Assembly (NCBI RefSeq): GCF_012958305.1
Contig: NZ_JABBYO010000020.1
Coordinates: 45,021 to 109,020 of the forward strand
Direction: 5' to 3'
DNA length: 64,000 nucleotides
Source of the DNA: Tautonia rosea
GTDB taxonomy: Bacteria; Planctomycetota; Planctomycetia; Isosphaerales; Isosphaeraceae
Numbering within the stretch: the stretch's first letter is position 1; every line of letters starts with the position of its first letter. The notes beneath the pieces were generated by a model. That model saw only the letters and a program-made list of their open reading frames with translations, had not been told where the DNA came from and made no database searches. A program made the translations under genes and the position numbers. Shown here piece by piece: positions 26,791 through 35,732 of the stretch.

Positions 26791-27174
26791 ATGATCATGG
26801 TTCCGGGTGAATACTTCTTTGACGGTGACGACCTGGAGCTCAATGCGGGCCGGCCGGTCGTGACCGTGACGGTCAACAACACCGGCGATCGGCCGGTCCA
26901 GATCGGCGCTCATTATCACTTTTTTGAGGTCAACCGCGCGCTCGTCTTCGACCGCGAGAAGGCCTACGGGATGCGGCCCGACCTTCCGAGCGGCACCTCG
27001 GTCCGGTTCGAGCCGGGCGAGGTCAAGCAGGTGAACCTCATCCCTTACGGGGGGCGCCGGGTCGTCTACGGCTTCAATGCCCTGGTGTCGGGCCGGCTTG
27101 ACGACCCGTACATCAAGTCGACAAGCCTTCAACGCTTCAAGGATCAAGGGTACGGTCACTCGCCGTCCGAGTGA
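26791..27174 (+). CDS. ureB: Urease subunit beta (127 aa)
   Basis: Second structural subunit. It begins VPGEYFF and contains VTVNNTGDRPVQIGAHYHFFE, here split as VTVNNTGDRPVQ and IGAHYHFFEVN, plus GTSVRFEPGE and RRVVYGFNALVSG, all standard for UreB. ATG 26791 and ATG 26797 are both possible; the second gives the more usual N-terminus. The C-terminal tail after the core is ~25 residues. It lies 53 bp after ureA and 57 bp before ureC in one operon. Confidence 0.96.
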   Translation: MIMVPGEYFFDGDDLELNAGRPVVTVTVNNTGDRPVQIGAHYHFFEVNRALVFDREKAYGMRPDLPSGTSVRFEPGEVKQVNLIPYGGRRVVYGFNALVSGRLDDPYIKSTSLQRFKDQGYGHSPSE

Positions 27175-27231
27175 TCTGTCGGCCGCATTTCGGGCCGATC
27201 GGCCCACTCCACTCCCGGAGACGACTTCACG

Positions 27232-28953
27232 ATGAGCGTCCGACTTTCCCGCAAGGCCTACGCCAAGAAGTACGGCCCGACCAAGGGCGACCGCATCCGA
27301 CTGGCCGACACCGAGTTGATCATCGAAATCGAGCACGACTCGACCGACTACGGCGAGGAGTCGATCTTCGGCGGCGGCAAGTCGATCCGAGACGGACAGG
27401 ACCAGTGCCCGCTCGAAGAACCGATGAGCCCGCCGCACTGCGACCTGGTCATCACGAACGCCGTGATCATCGACTACTGGGGGATCGTCAAGGGGGACAT
27501 CGGCATCCGGGAAGGCCGGATCGTTGCCGTTGGCAAGTCGGGCAACCCCTTGACCCAGGACGGCGTCGACCCGAGGCTCGTCATCGGCCCCGGCACCGAG
27601 ATCATCGCGGCCGAGGGGAAGATCGTGGTCGCCGGCGGGGTCGATACGCACATCCACTTCATCTGCCCGCAGCAGATCGAGACGGCCCTGGCGTCGGGCA
27701 TCACCACCCTGATCGGCGGCGGCACCGGTTCGGCCACCGGCACCTGGGCGACGACCTGCACCCCCGGCCCCTGGTACATCCAGCGGATGCTCCAGGCGTT
27801 CGAGGGGTTGCCGATCAACGTCGGCGTCATGGGCAAGGGGAACAGCAGCCTGGCCCTTCCCCTGGACGAGCAAATCGAGGCCGGTGCGTGTGCACTGAAG
27901 CTGCACGAGGACTGGGGGACCACCCCCGCGGTCATCGACACCAGCCTGACCGTGGCCGATCGCTACGACATTCAGATCGCCATTCATACCGATACGCTGA
28001 ATGAGGCGGGCTTCCTGGAGGACTCGGTCGCCGCCATCAAAGGGCGGGCGATCCACAGCTTCCACACCGAGGGGGCCGGCGGCGGCCACGCGCCGGACAT
28101 CATCGCCATCGCCGGGTTGCCCAACGTGCTGCCCGCCAGCACCAATCCGACGCGGCCGTTTACCGTCAACACAATCGACGAACATCTCGATATGTTGATG
28201 GTCTGCCACCACCTCTCGCGCGAAATCCCCGAGGACGTTGCCTTTGCCGAAAGCCGCATCCGCGCCGAGACGATTGGAGCCGAGGACATCTTTCACGATC
28301 GCGGCATCATCAGCATGACGAGTTCCGACTCGCAGGCGATGGGCCGCATCGGCGAGGCGATCGTCCGGACCTGGCAAACCGCCCACAAGATGAAGGTCCA
28401 GTACGGGGCCATGCCCGGCGACACCGCCCGCAATGACAACGAGCGCGTGAAGCGCTACGTCGCCAAGTACACGATCAACCCGGCGATCACCCACGGCATT
28501 GCCCAGCACGTCGGCAGCATCGAGGCCGGGAAGCTGGCCGACCTGGTGATCTACGAGCCGGCCTATTTCGGGGTCAAGCCATTCCTCGTCGTCAAGGGCG
28601 GTCTGATCGTCTGTGCCCAAATGGGCGACCCGAACGCGAGCATCGCCACCCCGCAGCCAGTCTACATGCGTCCTCAGTTCGCGTCGTACGGCCGGGCGCT
28701 GTCGAAGTCGTGCCTGACGTTCGTGTCGAAGGCCTCGCTCGAGCGGGGCATCGTCGATCGCTATGGCCTTCAGCGCGAGGTGGTGGCCGTCGACGGCTGC
28801 CGAACGATCGGCAAGAAGGACATGAAGCGGAACGAGGCGGCCCCGAAGATCGAGGTCGATCCGGACACCTACGAGGTCCGCGTCGATGGCGAGAAGGTCG
28901 GCAGTGAGCCCCTGGCCGAGTTGCCGATGACCCAGCGTTATTTCCTTTTCTGA
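27232..28953 (+). CDS. ureC: Urease subunit alpha, catalytic (573 aa)
   Basis: Catalytic nickel subunit of urease. All key residues are seen: nickel ligands H140 and H142 (DTHIHF), the carbamylated K223 (ALKLHEDWG), H252 (IHTDTLNE), H278 (SFHTEGAGG) and D366 (SSDSQAMG), and the active-site flap C325-H326 (MVCHHLSR). They sit at a constant +6 offset from the Klebsiella enzyme numbering, so the core is intact. The N-terminus ([16 protein letters not shown]) and end ([10 protein letters not shown]) are also typical. Ribosome binding site CCCGGAGACG precedes ATG 27232. This subunit needs accessory proteins UreD, F, G and usually E; the first three follow on the same strand. Confidence 0.98.
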   Translation: MSVRLSRKAYAKKYGPTKGDRIRLADTELIIEIEHDSTDYGEESIFGGGKSIRDGQDQCPLEEPMSPPHCDLVITNAVIIDYWGIVKGDIGIREGRIVAVGKSGNPLTQDGVDPRLVIGPGTEIIAAEGKIVVAGGVDTHIHFICPQQIETALASGITTLIGGGTGSATGTWATTCTPGPWYIQRMLQAFEGLPINVGVMGKGNSSLALPLDEQIEAGACALKLHEDWGTTPAVIDTSLTVADRYDIQIAIHTDTLNEAGFLEDSVAAIKGRAIHSFHTEGAGGGHAPDIIAIAGLPNVLPASTNPTRPFTVNTIDEHLDMLMVCHHLSREIPEDVAFAESRIRAETIGAEDIFHDRGIISMTSSDSQAMGRIGEAIVRTWQTAHKMKVQYGAMPGDTARNDNERVKRYVAKYTINPAITHGIAQHVGSIEAGKLADLVIYEPAYFGVKPFLVVKGGLIVCAQMGDPNASIATPQPVYMRPQFASYGRALSKSCLTFVSKASLERGIVDRYGLQREVVAVDGCRTIGKKDMKRNEAAPKIEVDPDTYEVRVDGEKVGSEPLAELPMTQRYFLF

Positions 28954-28995
28954 CGGCGTGAAAATCTAACGGCCTGAAGACGTGATGACTGACCC

Positions 28996-29676
28996 ATGAA
29001 TCTCGGCCTGCTCCAGATCGCCGACTCGGCCCTCCCGATCAGCGGCTACACCCACTCCTGGGGACTCGAAGCCTCGATCGCCAAGGGAGCGGTCCACGAC
29101 GCCGAGAGTCTCGAAGGCTGGACGGCAACCTGGCTTCGCACCGTGCTTGGCCCGCTGGAGGGGGTGCTCGTCGCCTCCTCTTGCCGGGCGGTTCGGGCCG
29201 GGGGTTCGGAGACATTGCTCGAACTGAACGAAGTGGCCGAGGCGTCGATCCTCCCCCCTTCCATCCGCAACGCCAGCCGAGAGATGGGCGATCAGCTCAT
29301 CACGCTCGGAGCGACCTGGGGCTGGTCTGCCGAGCGGCTGGCCGCGATCCTGAGCACCCTTCCCCATCGTCCCGAGGCATGGCACCATGCCGTGGTCTTT
29401 GGCCTGCTCGGCGCCCTGGCCGGGGGAGAGGTCCGTGAGGTGCTGGTTGCCTATCTCCACCAGGCGGCGCTCGGGGTGATCGGGGCCGGGGTCCGGGCCA
29501 TTCCTGTCGGCCACACCCACGGCCAGCAGATCCTGGCCTACATCCACAACGACATCCGAGAACAGGCTGACGATCTGGTCGACCGTGGTCCCGAGACGGC
29601 CGGGTCCGGATGCCCTTTCTACGAGATCCGATGCGATGAACAAACGCGACTTTATGCCCGCATGTTCCGATCCTGA
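28996..29676 (+). CDS. ureF: Urease accessory protein UreF (226 aa)
   Basis: UreF works with UreD and UreG to deliver nickel and carbamylate the urease active site. The start [21 protein letters not shown], read as [14 protein letters not shown] and [11 protein letters not shown], is the UreF signature. The rest is helical with the conserved end segment [15 protein letters not shown] 28996 lies 42 bp after ureC. The 3' end overlaps ureG's likely start (29636) by 41 bp, which suggests coupled translation. Length is normal for the family. Confidence 0.94.
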   Translation: MNLGLLQIADSALPISGYTHSWGLEASIAKGAVHDAESLEGWTATWLRTVLGPLEGVLVASSCRAVRAGGSETLLELNEVAEASILPPSIRNASREMGDQLITLGATWGWSAERLAAILSTLPHRPEAWHHAVVFGLLGALAGGEVREVLVAYLHQAALGVIGAGVRAIPVGHTHGQQILAYIHNDIREQADDLVDRGPETAGSGCPFYEIRCDEQTRLYARMFRS

Positions 29677-30424
29677 TCCCTCGTCTGGTCAGGTGCGACC
29701 CTTCGATCCTGCCAGGCGCCGGTTCCGCCCCCCCGTGGTCTTCCACAACGACCCGGGGCACGACCACATGGGCCGTCCCGGCATGGCCCGGTACGCCGGG
29801 CCGACGCGGCAGGTCTTCACCCTCGGTGTTGCCGGGCCGGTCGGTTCGGGCAAGACGGCACTGGTTGAAATGCTCTGTCATGCCCTCTGGCCCGAGATCA
29901 ACCTCGCGGTCATCACCAACGATATTTACACGCATGAAGATGCCGAGTTCCTCTCGCGCCGCGAGGCCCTCCCCCTGGAACGAATCGTCGGCATCCAGAC
30001 CGGCGGCTGTCCGCACACCGCCATCCGAGACGACGCCAGCGCGAACCTCAGCGCCGTCGGCAACTTTCAGCGCCAGTTCCCGGGCCTTGAGCTGGTTATC
30101 GTCGAGTCGGGCGGCGACAATCTCACGGCCGTATTCTCGCGAGAGCTGGCCGATCGCTTCATTTTCGTGATCGACGTGGCCGAGGGGGACAAGATCCCTC
30201 GCAAGGGGGGGCCGGGAATTTGCAACTCCGATCTGCTCGTGATCAACAAGACCGACCTGGCGCCTTACGTGGGGGCCGATCTGGAGGTGATGCATCGGGA
30301 CAGCACCCGGATGCGAGGCGAGCGGCCCTTCCTGATGACCAGCATTCGCCAGAAAGAGGGGGTCGATCAGGTGGTCTCCTGGGTCCGGGAGCAGCTCGCC
30401 GCATCGAGCGTTCCGAGCTCCTGA
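29636..30424 (+). CDS. ureG: Urease accessory GTPase UreG (262 aa)
   Basis: UreG is the SIMIBI-class GTPase that powers nickel insertion into urease. The P-loop [12 protein letters not shown] (residues ~66-77) is clear, followed by [59 protein letters not shown] and [10 protein letters not shown]. Several ATGs are possible: 29636, 29654 and 29768. The first keeps a ~60-residue N-terminal extension with a small His/Asp-containing patch ([11 protein letters not shown]), as in many UreG proteins. It overlaps ureF by 41 bp and its stop overlaps or abuts the start of ureD. Identification is secure, start is not. Confidence 0.95.
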   Translation: MNKRDFMPACSDPDPSSGQVRPFDPARRRFRPPVVFHNDPGHDHMGRPGMARYAGPTRQVFTLGVAGPVGSGKTALVEMLCHALWPEINLAVITNDIYTHEDAEFLSRREALPLERIVGIQTGGCPHTAIRDDASANLSAVGNFQRQFPGLELVIVESGGDNLTAVFSRELADRFIFVIDVAEGDKIPRKGGPGICNSDLLVINKTDLAPYVGADLEVMHRDSTRMRGERPFLMTSIRQKEGVDQVVSWVREQLAASSVPSS

Positions 30425-31329
30425 CCCCTCCCGAATTCGTCGGCATCGAGTCTCTCGGGCACCCCGCCGCCCGCGTTGGCGGCGCCCGGATCGAATTGAT
30501 CCACGACCGGGGACAGACCCGCCTCGGCCGATGCTATCAACAAATCCCAATTCGACTGATGCCCCCGTTCGCCATCGAGGACGAACCGGCCGCCCTGCTC
30601 TACCTGATCACCCTGACCGCCGGCCTGCTTGATGGCGACGCTCAGCTTATCGAGCTGCTTGCCCGGAGCGGGACCCGATCGGTCGTGACGGGCCAGGCTG
30701 CGACCCGCATCCATCCCGCCGCTGACAGTTTCTGCTCGCAACAATGGGAGGTGGCGGTCGAGGATGACTCGATTCTCGTCGTTCTACCCGGGCCGGCAAT
30801 TCCGTACCGAGGCTGCCGCTACTACCAGCGAGGCCGGGTCGAGCTGGCGCCGACGGGCCGCGTCATCTGGGGAGACATCTGGCTGGCCGGTCGGTACCAA
30901 CGTGGCAGCCTCTCCGAGCGGTTCGTCTTCGATCGGATCGTCCAGGACTTCGAGGTGCGCCGATCCGGCAGGCTCCTCTACCGCGACCGTTTCCGATGGG
31001 ACGGGCCGTGGTCGACGTCAGATGTGACCTGGCACTTCGGGGGCGAGCTTGCCTCCGGATGCCTCTACGCCTCCGGGCCGATTCCGGAGTCGCTCCCCGA
31101 GCCGGGACCGGGCCTGCGTCAGGCCATTTTCCCGCTCGATGCCGGGGGCTGCTGCGTCCGATGGTGCGGCGAGCCGTCTCGTGTGACCGCGGCGCTCGTC
31201 CAGACGGCCCTGCAGATTGCTGCCGAGTGGACCGATGGTCCCGGCTCCCCTCCCTGGCTGCTCCAGTCGAGCGACCTGGCGCCGAATCACTGGTTCTCGA
31301 CGCCGCCCGGCGGATCGTCGGGAACCTAA
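30421..31329 (+). CDS. ureD: Urease accessory protein UreD/UreH (~302 aa)
   Basis: UreD forms the scaffold that links UreF and UreG to urease. Conserved parts are visible: [86 protein letters not shown], and YRDRFRW. No ATG or GTG lies between the in-frame TTG 30220 and the conserved N-terminus, so the start is unclear. CTG 30421 overlaps the ureG stop (CTGA) and gives the expected length; TTG 30220 would overlap ureG by ~200 bp; TTG 30496 cuts into the first conserved strand. The coordinate here is therefore tentative. It is the last urease gene of the operon. Confidence 0.85.
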   Translation: MTPPEFVGIESLGHPAARVGGARIELIHDRGQTRLGRCYQQIPIRLMPPFAIEDEPAALLYLITLTAGLLDGDAQLIELLARSGTRSVVTGQAATRIHPAADSFCSQQWEVAVEDDSILVVLPGPAIPYRGCRYYQRGRVELAPTGRVIWGDIWLAGRYQRGSLSERFVFDRIVQDFEVRRSGRLLYRDRFRWDGPWSTSDVTWHFGGELASGCLYASGPIPESLPEPGPGLRQAIFPLDAGGCCVRWCGEPSRVTAALVQTALQIAAEWTDGPGSPPWLLQSSDLAPNHWFSTPPGGSSGT

Positions 31330-31390
31330 TAGTCCTCGGCCGACGAGAGGCCGATAAGGCGTTTCTTCATCACCGCAGAAACACCACAGA

Positions 31391-31747
31391 TCACCGCGCG
31401 TCGCGTCCTGCAGCCCCGCCCACCGCGGCCGACCGCGATCGAGCGCGCTGCTCGCAGAAGCGCCGCCAGAGTTTCTTGAAGAAGGTCACTTCGCCCGGCT
31501 CCGATCGATCGATCGCATGCCCGAGGAACTGAACGAGGAATCCGCCGTCGAACAGCAAAAACGCCAGCATGAAGACGGGGACCGACAGCAGGGTGACGTA
31601 GATCGGGATGTACAGCACCCCCAGAATGGTCGGCGGAATTGCCAGGATGTGGAGGACGAAATTGACCGGCCGACGGTGTCGGGCGATCCAGTCCTGCACG
31701 ACCGGGTCCGGCGAGAGCGGCGGGCAGATCATCGGTGCAAGTCTCAC
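31391..31747 (-). CDS. DUF962/Mpo1-like membrane protein (118 aa)
   Basis: The sequence has WIARHRRPVNFVLHILAIPPT near the N-terminus (read as WIARHRRPVNF and VLHILAIPPT), two hydrophobic segments (LGVLYIPIYVTLLSVPVFML and a following LAFLLF), and FLGHAIDRSEPGEVTFFKKLW. Conserved His residues in this order fit the DUF962 family, whose yeast member Mpo1 is an iron-dependent dioxygenase of fatty acid alpha-oxidation. Function in bacteria is less certain. ATG 31747 is used; ATG 31732 is an alternative. It converges with ureD (61 bp between stops) and is divergent from the isocitrate dehydrogenase gene. Confidence 0.75.
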   Translation of the reverse strand: MRLAPMICPPLSPDPVVQDWIARHRRPVNFVLHILAIPPTILGVLYIPIYVTLLSVPVFMLAFLLFDGGFLVQFLGHAIDRSEPGEVTFFKKLWRRFCEQRARSRSAAVGGAAGRDAR

Positions 31748-32138
31748 AGGTGTTCACGCAACGGGGGCGGCCCAGGTCGATCACAACCCTGGCGATCGGC
31801 CACAACGCTTGGCAAAGGTCTCCAGGCGGCGATCGAGACCGGGGCGGGCGAACGACCGAAAACAGAACGTCCCGTCCGAATCTCCGATCGCGTCTCAACG
31901 ACCCGACCGCATCGCTTGACGCTGGCAATGGGGCTCGGTAGCTTGAACCCCTAACGCAACGTACTGGCCAGTTGCCAGGATAGCCACTCCTCGCCCTCGC
32001 TCGCAAGCCGCTCCCCCGCCCCGAGCCGCCCTTCGTCTCGCAACGGCCCACGGCAACGGATCTCGGCGTTTGCGAGGCGAGGGCCCCGTTCCGTTCCCCG
32101 GACACTCCCTTTTCGCGAGACGAGCGAGCATCGCCCTC
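31748..32138. other. Divergent intergenic region, no gene seen
   Basis: This ~390-bp gap lies between the starts of the DUF962 and isocitrate dehydrogenase genes. Frames across it have no motifs. No promoter hexamers, hairpin or repeat stand out. Confidence 0.35.
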
Positions 32139-33224
32139 ATGGCTTACGAAGTCACCCTCATCACTGGCGACGGTACCGGCCCCGAACTGGCCGAGGCCAC
32201 CCGACGCTGCATCGACGCCACCGGCGTCAAAATCAACTGGGATGTTCAGGAGGCCGGCGTCGACGTCATGGAACGACTCGGCACCCCTGTGCCCGACAGT
32301 GTCCTCGAGTCGATCAAGCGCACCGGGGTCGCCCTGAAGGCTCCGATTACCACCCCCGTCGGCACCGGCTTCCGCTCGGTCAACGTCTACCTCCGCCAGG
32401 TGCTCGACCTGTATGCCTGCGTCCGCCCCTGCAAGATCTACGAAGGAGTTCGCACCACCTTCTCCGATCACAAGATCGATCTCGTCATCGTCCGAGAGAA
32501 CACCGAAGACCTGTACGCGGGCATCGAATTCGAGCTGGACAAGCCCGAAACGGCCGAGCTGATCGGCACCATCAAGCGCCTCGGCGGCAAGTCCATCCGC
32601 CCTGATTCGGGCATCTCCATCAAGCCGATCTCCGTTGAAGGCTCGCGCCGGATCGTTCAGTATGCCTTCGACTACGCCCGCAAGAACGGCCGCAAGAAGG
32701 TCACCGCCGTCCACAAGGCCAATATCCTGAAATTCTCCGACGGTCTGTTCCTCAAGACCGCCGAGGAAGTCGCCAAGCAGAACTCCGATATCGAGTTCGA
32801 CGAGCGCATTGTTGACAACATGTGCATGCAGCTTGTCCAGAAGCCCGAACTGTACGACGTGCTTGTCTTGCCGAACCTGTATGGTGACATCCTCTCCGAC
32901 CTTGGCGCCGGCCTCGTCGGCGGCCTGGGCATGGCCCCCGGCATGAACGTCGGCGACAAGGGAGCCGTCTTCGAGGCGACCCACGGCTCGGCCCCCAAGT
33001 ACAAGGGCTTGAACAAGGTCAACCCGGTGGCGTTGATCCTCTCCGGCAAGCTCATGCTCGACTACCTCGGCGAAACCGATGCCGGCGCCCGGCTCGAAAA
33101 GGCCGTCGCCCAGGTCATCGCCGAAGGGAAGGATGTCACCTACGACATGAAGCCCCACCGCGACGACCCCACAGCCGTCGGTACCTCCGAGATGGCCGAC
33201 GCCATCATCAAGGCCATGGGCTGA
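32139..33224 (+). CDS. NAD-type isocitrate/isopropylmalate dehydrogenase family protein (361 aa)
   Basis: Beta-decarboxylating dehydrogenase, most likely NAD-dependent isocitrate dehydrogenase of the TCA cycle. Evidence: [16 protein letters not shown] at the N-terminus, substrate-binding [25 protein letters not shown], the metal-binding [17 protein letters not shown] and cofactor region [11 protein letters not shown]. The NTEDLYAG block resembles the short NAD-isocitrate dehydrogenases rather than LeuB. ATG 32139 is chosen because the family starts there; the frame extends to 32070 without sense. No obvious ribosome binding site is seen. A hairpin at 33273-33297 may end the transcript. Isocitrate versus homoisocitrate substrate cannot be fixed from sequence alone. 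Confidence 0.92.
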   Translation: MAYEVTLITGDGTGPELAEATRRCIDATGVKINWDVQEAGVDVMERLGTPVPDSVLESIKRTGVALKAPITTPVGTGFRSVNVYLRQVLDLYACVRPCKIYEGVRTTFSDHKIDLVIVRENTEDLYAGIEFELDKPETAELIGTIKRLGGKSIRPDSGISIKPISVEGSRRIVQYAFDYARKNGRKKVTAVHKANILKFSDGLFLKTAEEVAKQNSDIEFDERIVDNMCMQLVQKPELYDVLVLPNLYGDILSDLGAGLVGGLGMAPGMNVGDKGAVFEATHGSAPKYKGLNKVNPVALILSGKLMLDYLGETDAGARLEKAVAQVIAEGKDVTYDMKPHRDDPTAVGTSEMADAIIKAMG

Positions 33225-33272
33225 GGTCTATGAGCCCTTGCTCATGACGGTCTCAGGATGAGACACTCGGGA

Positions 33273-33297
33273 GGCTGGGATCGTCTCGATCTCAGCC
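33273..33297 (+). terminator. Hairpin after isocitrate dehydrogenase gene
   Basis: Arms GGCTGGGATCG and CGATCTCAGCC pair over 11 bases with one G-T wobble and a TCT loop, 48 bases after the stop codon. A smaller hairpin, GTCTCA-GGA-TGAGAC, lies at 33250-33264. No T tract follows. Confidence 0.5.
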
Positions 33298-33370
33298 CCC
33301 CGTTCGTCTCATCGAACCCTCGGGTTGACGCATTCGCCACCCTCCTGGCGAGTCCTCGTGGAGTCCGTCC

Positions 33371-33607
33371 ATGGACTTTGCCTCCAGGCTGGGCGGCCTC
33401 GCCGCCATCGTGGCGGGCGGCTTCATGATCCTCATGGCGATCGGCTTCACGACCCTCGGCGCAGGAGATCGTGACGATCCGCTGCCGGCCCCCTCGATCG
33501 CTCGACTGCTTCGCGATGACGAACTGGGGCCGCTCCTTTTCGGTGGCATCCTGCTCGGCCTCGCTGGCCTCTGGCTGGCCTTCCGCAAGCCCGAAGCTCT
33601 CGGCTGA
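33371..33607 (+). CDS. Small hypothetical membrane protein (78 aa)
   Basis: ATG 33371 has a GTGGAG ribosome binding site ~9 bases upstream. The protein has two hydrophobic segments, residues ~8-30 (GGLAAIVAGGFMILMAIGF) and ~53-70 (GPLLFGGILLGLAGLWLAF), joined by a polar loop. No family is recognised. It stands alone between isocitrate dehydrogenase and the ClC gene, all on one strand. Confidence 0.6.
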   Translation: MDFASRLGGLAAIVAGGFMILMAIGFTTLGAGDRDDPLPAPSIARLLRDDELGPLLFGGILLGLAGLWLAFRKPEALG

Positions 33608-33677
33608 TCAGTCGGTCAGACGTTCGGCTCCGGCCGACTCACGGCCAGTGGACACATTGGTATATTCTCATTTTTTA

Positions 33678-33691
33678 ATCGCTATAGCGAT
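33678..33691. promoter_or_regulatory. 14-bp perfect palindrome ATCGCTATAGCGAT, possible operator
   Basis: The palindrome lies 118 bases upstream of the ClC start in a short AT-rich stretch that follows a T6 run. It includes TATAGC, which could double as part of a -10 element. A dimeric regulator might bind here; this is speculative. Confidence 0.35.
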
Positions 33692-33808
33692 CATGGTTCC
33701 TCGGCGCAGGACCTGAATGGTGTCCGCCGGGTCGAACCGCTTGGCAGCCCTCAACGCGGCGATCGGGCCGTTCCGATCCCCGACCGCGACCCGGACCGAG
33801 CAAGGCCG

Positions 33809-35704
33809 ATGGCTGACTCCAATCCCATTCCCACACCTTCCCGCCGCTTCGAGGTTGTCTTCCGGCTGATGAACCACCTGGCGACCCGATGGGCGACGCC
33901 GGGCTCGGGGCGGGTCGGCGTGTGCAGCCCGCTGGTGGGGGTGGTGTCGGGCCTGGGGGCGGTTGCCTTTTTGCTGCTGCTGGAAGCGGTGGTTCACGGG
34001 GTGCTCGGTGAGTGGATGGGCTTGCGGCCGCCGCCGACGGGAGAGGGAACGCCGCACCCGATCTCATATCCGAATACCTGGTGGCTCGTCCTGCTCATCC
34101 CCGCCCTCGGCGGCCTGATCTCCGGGCTGATGGTCTTTACCTGGGCCCCCGAGGCCGAAGGGCACGGCACCGATGCCTTGATTCGCGCCTTCCACCGCGG
34201 CGGAGGCCAGATTCGGGGCCGAGTGCCCTTGATCAAGGGGCTCTCGTCGATCATCACCATCGGCTCGGGAGGTTCGGCCGGCTCGGAGGGGCCGATCGCG
34301 CAGGTCGGTGCCGGCTTCGGGTCGTTCCTGGCTCGGTTGCTGAAGCTGACACCGGACGAGCGCCGGCTCTTGATGCTGGCCGGTGCCGCTGGGGGAATCG
34401 GGGCCATCTTCCGGGCGCCGCTGGGTGGCGCCTTGTTCGCTTGCGAAGTGCTGTACCTGACGGCGGCGATGGAGTCGGCCGCGCTCCTGCCATGCCTGGC
34501 CAGCGCGATCGTGGCCTATTCCACCTTCGCGCTGTTCATCACCCCGAGGCCGATCTTTATCGTCCCGAACCTGGAGTTTCACGGCCTGCTGGAGCTGCCC
34601 CTGTTTGCCCTGCTCGGGCTGGCCTGCGCGGGGGTTGGCTGGCTCTATGTACGGGTCTTCTATGGAATGCGCGATCATCTGTTCCGCCCCTTGCCACTGC
34701 CAAGGCACGTGAAGCCGGCCATCGGCGGGCTGTTGCTGGGGATCATGGCGCTGGCGTTTCCGCAACTGATGACCGGCGGATACGGCTGGGTGCAATGGGG
34801 AGCGATCGGCATGCCGCCCTCGCTGGTCCTGCCCGACCAGCCCGTCTTCGACCCCGGCATGGGCGTGATGCTGCTGCTGAGCCTGGCGCTGCTGAAGACG
34901 GTCGCCACCGGCCTGACGATCAGCTCCGGCGGCAGTGGGGGTGTGTTCGGTCCGTCGATCTTCATCGGCGGGATGCTCGGCGGCGCGCTGGGCCAGTTGC
35001 TTGACGCCGCGCTGCCAACCTGGGATCTGAACCCCGCCGCGTTTGCCCTGGTGGGGATGGGGGGCTTCTTCGCGGGGGTCTCCAAGGCGCCGCTGGCCTC
35101 GATCGTCCTGGTTTGCGAGATGAGCGGATCGTACAGCCTGCTCGTTCCCTTGATGCTCGTGTGCGGGCTCAATGTCGGGCTCTCCCGACGCTGGACGATC
35201 TACGAGGAGCAGGTTGCTTCGCCGGTTGACAGCCCGGCCCACCAGGGAGACTTCGTCGTCGACGTGCTGGAGCGGCTCCGGGTCGACCAGGTCCGAGTCC
35301 GCACCGAGGGCTTGGAGATCGTGCCCGAAGCCACTCCCTTCAGCCAGGTCGTGCGACGGGTGGCGGGGTCGACTGAGACGCTCTTCCCGGTCGTTGACGA
35401 CGAAGGGTTGCTGACCGGCATCTTCTCCCTGCGCGATGTGCGCCTGGCCCTGTTGGGGACCGGAAACCTCGGCGCGCTGGTCGTCGCCGACGATATCGCC
35501 CGGCCTCCCATGACCGTCACCCCCGAAGACGACCTGCATACCGCCCTGAAACGGATGACCGAGCTGAACGTCGATGAGTTACCCGTCGTCCCGGCCGACG
35601 GGCCGAATCGCCTGCTCGGTCTGCTCGGCCGCAAGGATCTCGTCAGGGCCTACACCGCCCAGATCGAGGCCCTTCGGTCCCCCACCGAGCCGGCCGCAGC
35701 CTGA
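33809..35704 (+). CDS. ClC-family chloride channel/antiporter with CBS domains (631 aa)
   Basis: An integral membrane protein for chloride (or other anion) transport. Residues ~40-440 hold about ten hydrophobic segments with the ClC selectivity motifs: GSGGSAGSEGP (the gating glutamate in the GxEGP position is kept), and GSGGVFGPSIFIGGMLGG near residue 375. The C-terminal ~150 residues form a CBS pair (FPVVDDEGLLTGIFSLRDVR and LPVVPADGPNRLLGLLGRKDL), which binds nucleotides in related proteins and tunes transport. Whether it is a channel or H+/Cl- antiporter cannot be read with confidence. ATG 33809 is the first good start. It converges with the ceramidase-like gene. Confidence 0.93.
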   Translation: MADSNPIPTPSRRFEVVFRLMNHLATRWATPGSGRVGVCSPLVGVVSGLGAVAFLLLLEAVVHGVLGEWMGLRPPPTGEGTPHPISYPNTWWLVLLIPALGGLISGLMVFTWAPEAEGHGTDALIRAFHRGGGQIRGRVPLIKGLSSIITIGSGGSAGSEGPIAQVGAGFGSFLARLLKLTPDERRLLMLAGAAGGIGAIFRAPLGGALFACEVLYLTAAMESAALLPCLASAIVAYSTFALFITPRPIFIVPNLEFHGLLELPLFALLGLACAGVGWLYVRVFYGMRDHLFRPLPLPRHVKPAIGGLLLGIMALAFPQLMTGGYGWVQWGAIGMPPSLVLPDQPVFDPGMGVMLLLSLALLKTVATGLTISSGGSGGVFGPSIFIGGMLGGALGQLLDAALPTWDLNPAAFALVGMGGFFAGVSKAPLASIVLVCEMSGSYSLLVPLMLVCGLNVGLSRRWTIYEEQVASPVDSPAHQGDFVVDVLERLRVDQVRVRTEGLEIVPEATPFSQVVRRVAGSTETLFPVVDDEGLLTGIFSLRDVRLALLGTGNLGALVVADDIARPPMTVTPEDDLHTALKRMTELNVDELPVVPADGPNRLLGLLGRKDLVRAYTAQIEALRSPTEPAAA

Positions 35705-35732
35705 TCGCGGATCGCTCGGCAACGTTCCATGC

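Noticed and set aside
26779..28620. Minus-strand open frame opposite ureB/ureC
   Set aside because: The plus strand carries unmistakable urease subunits; the antisense frame has no conserved features.
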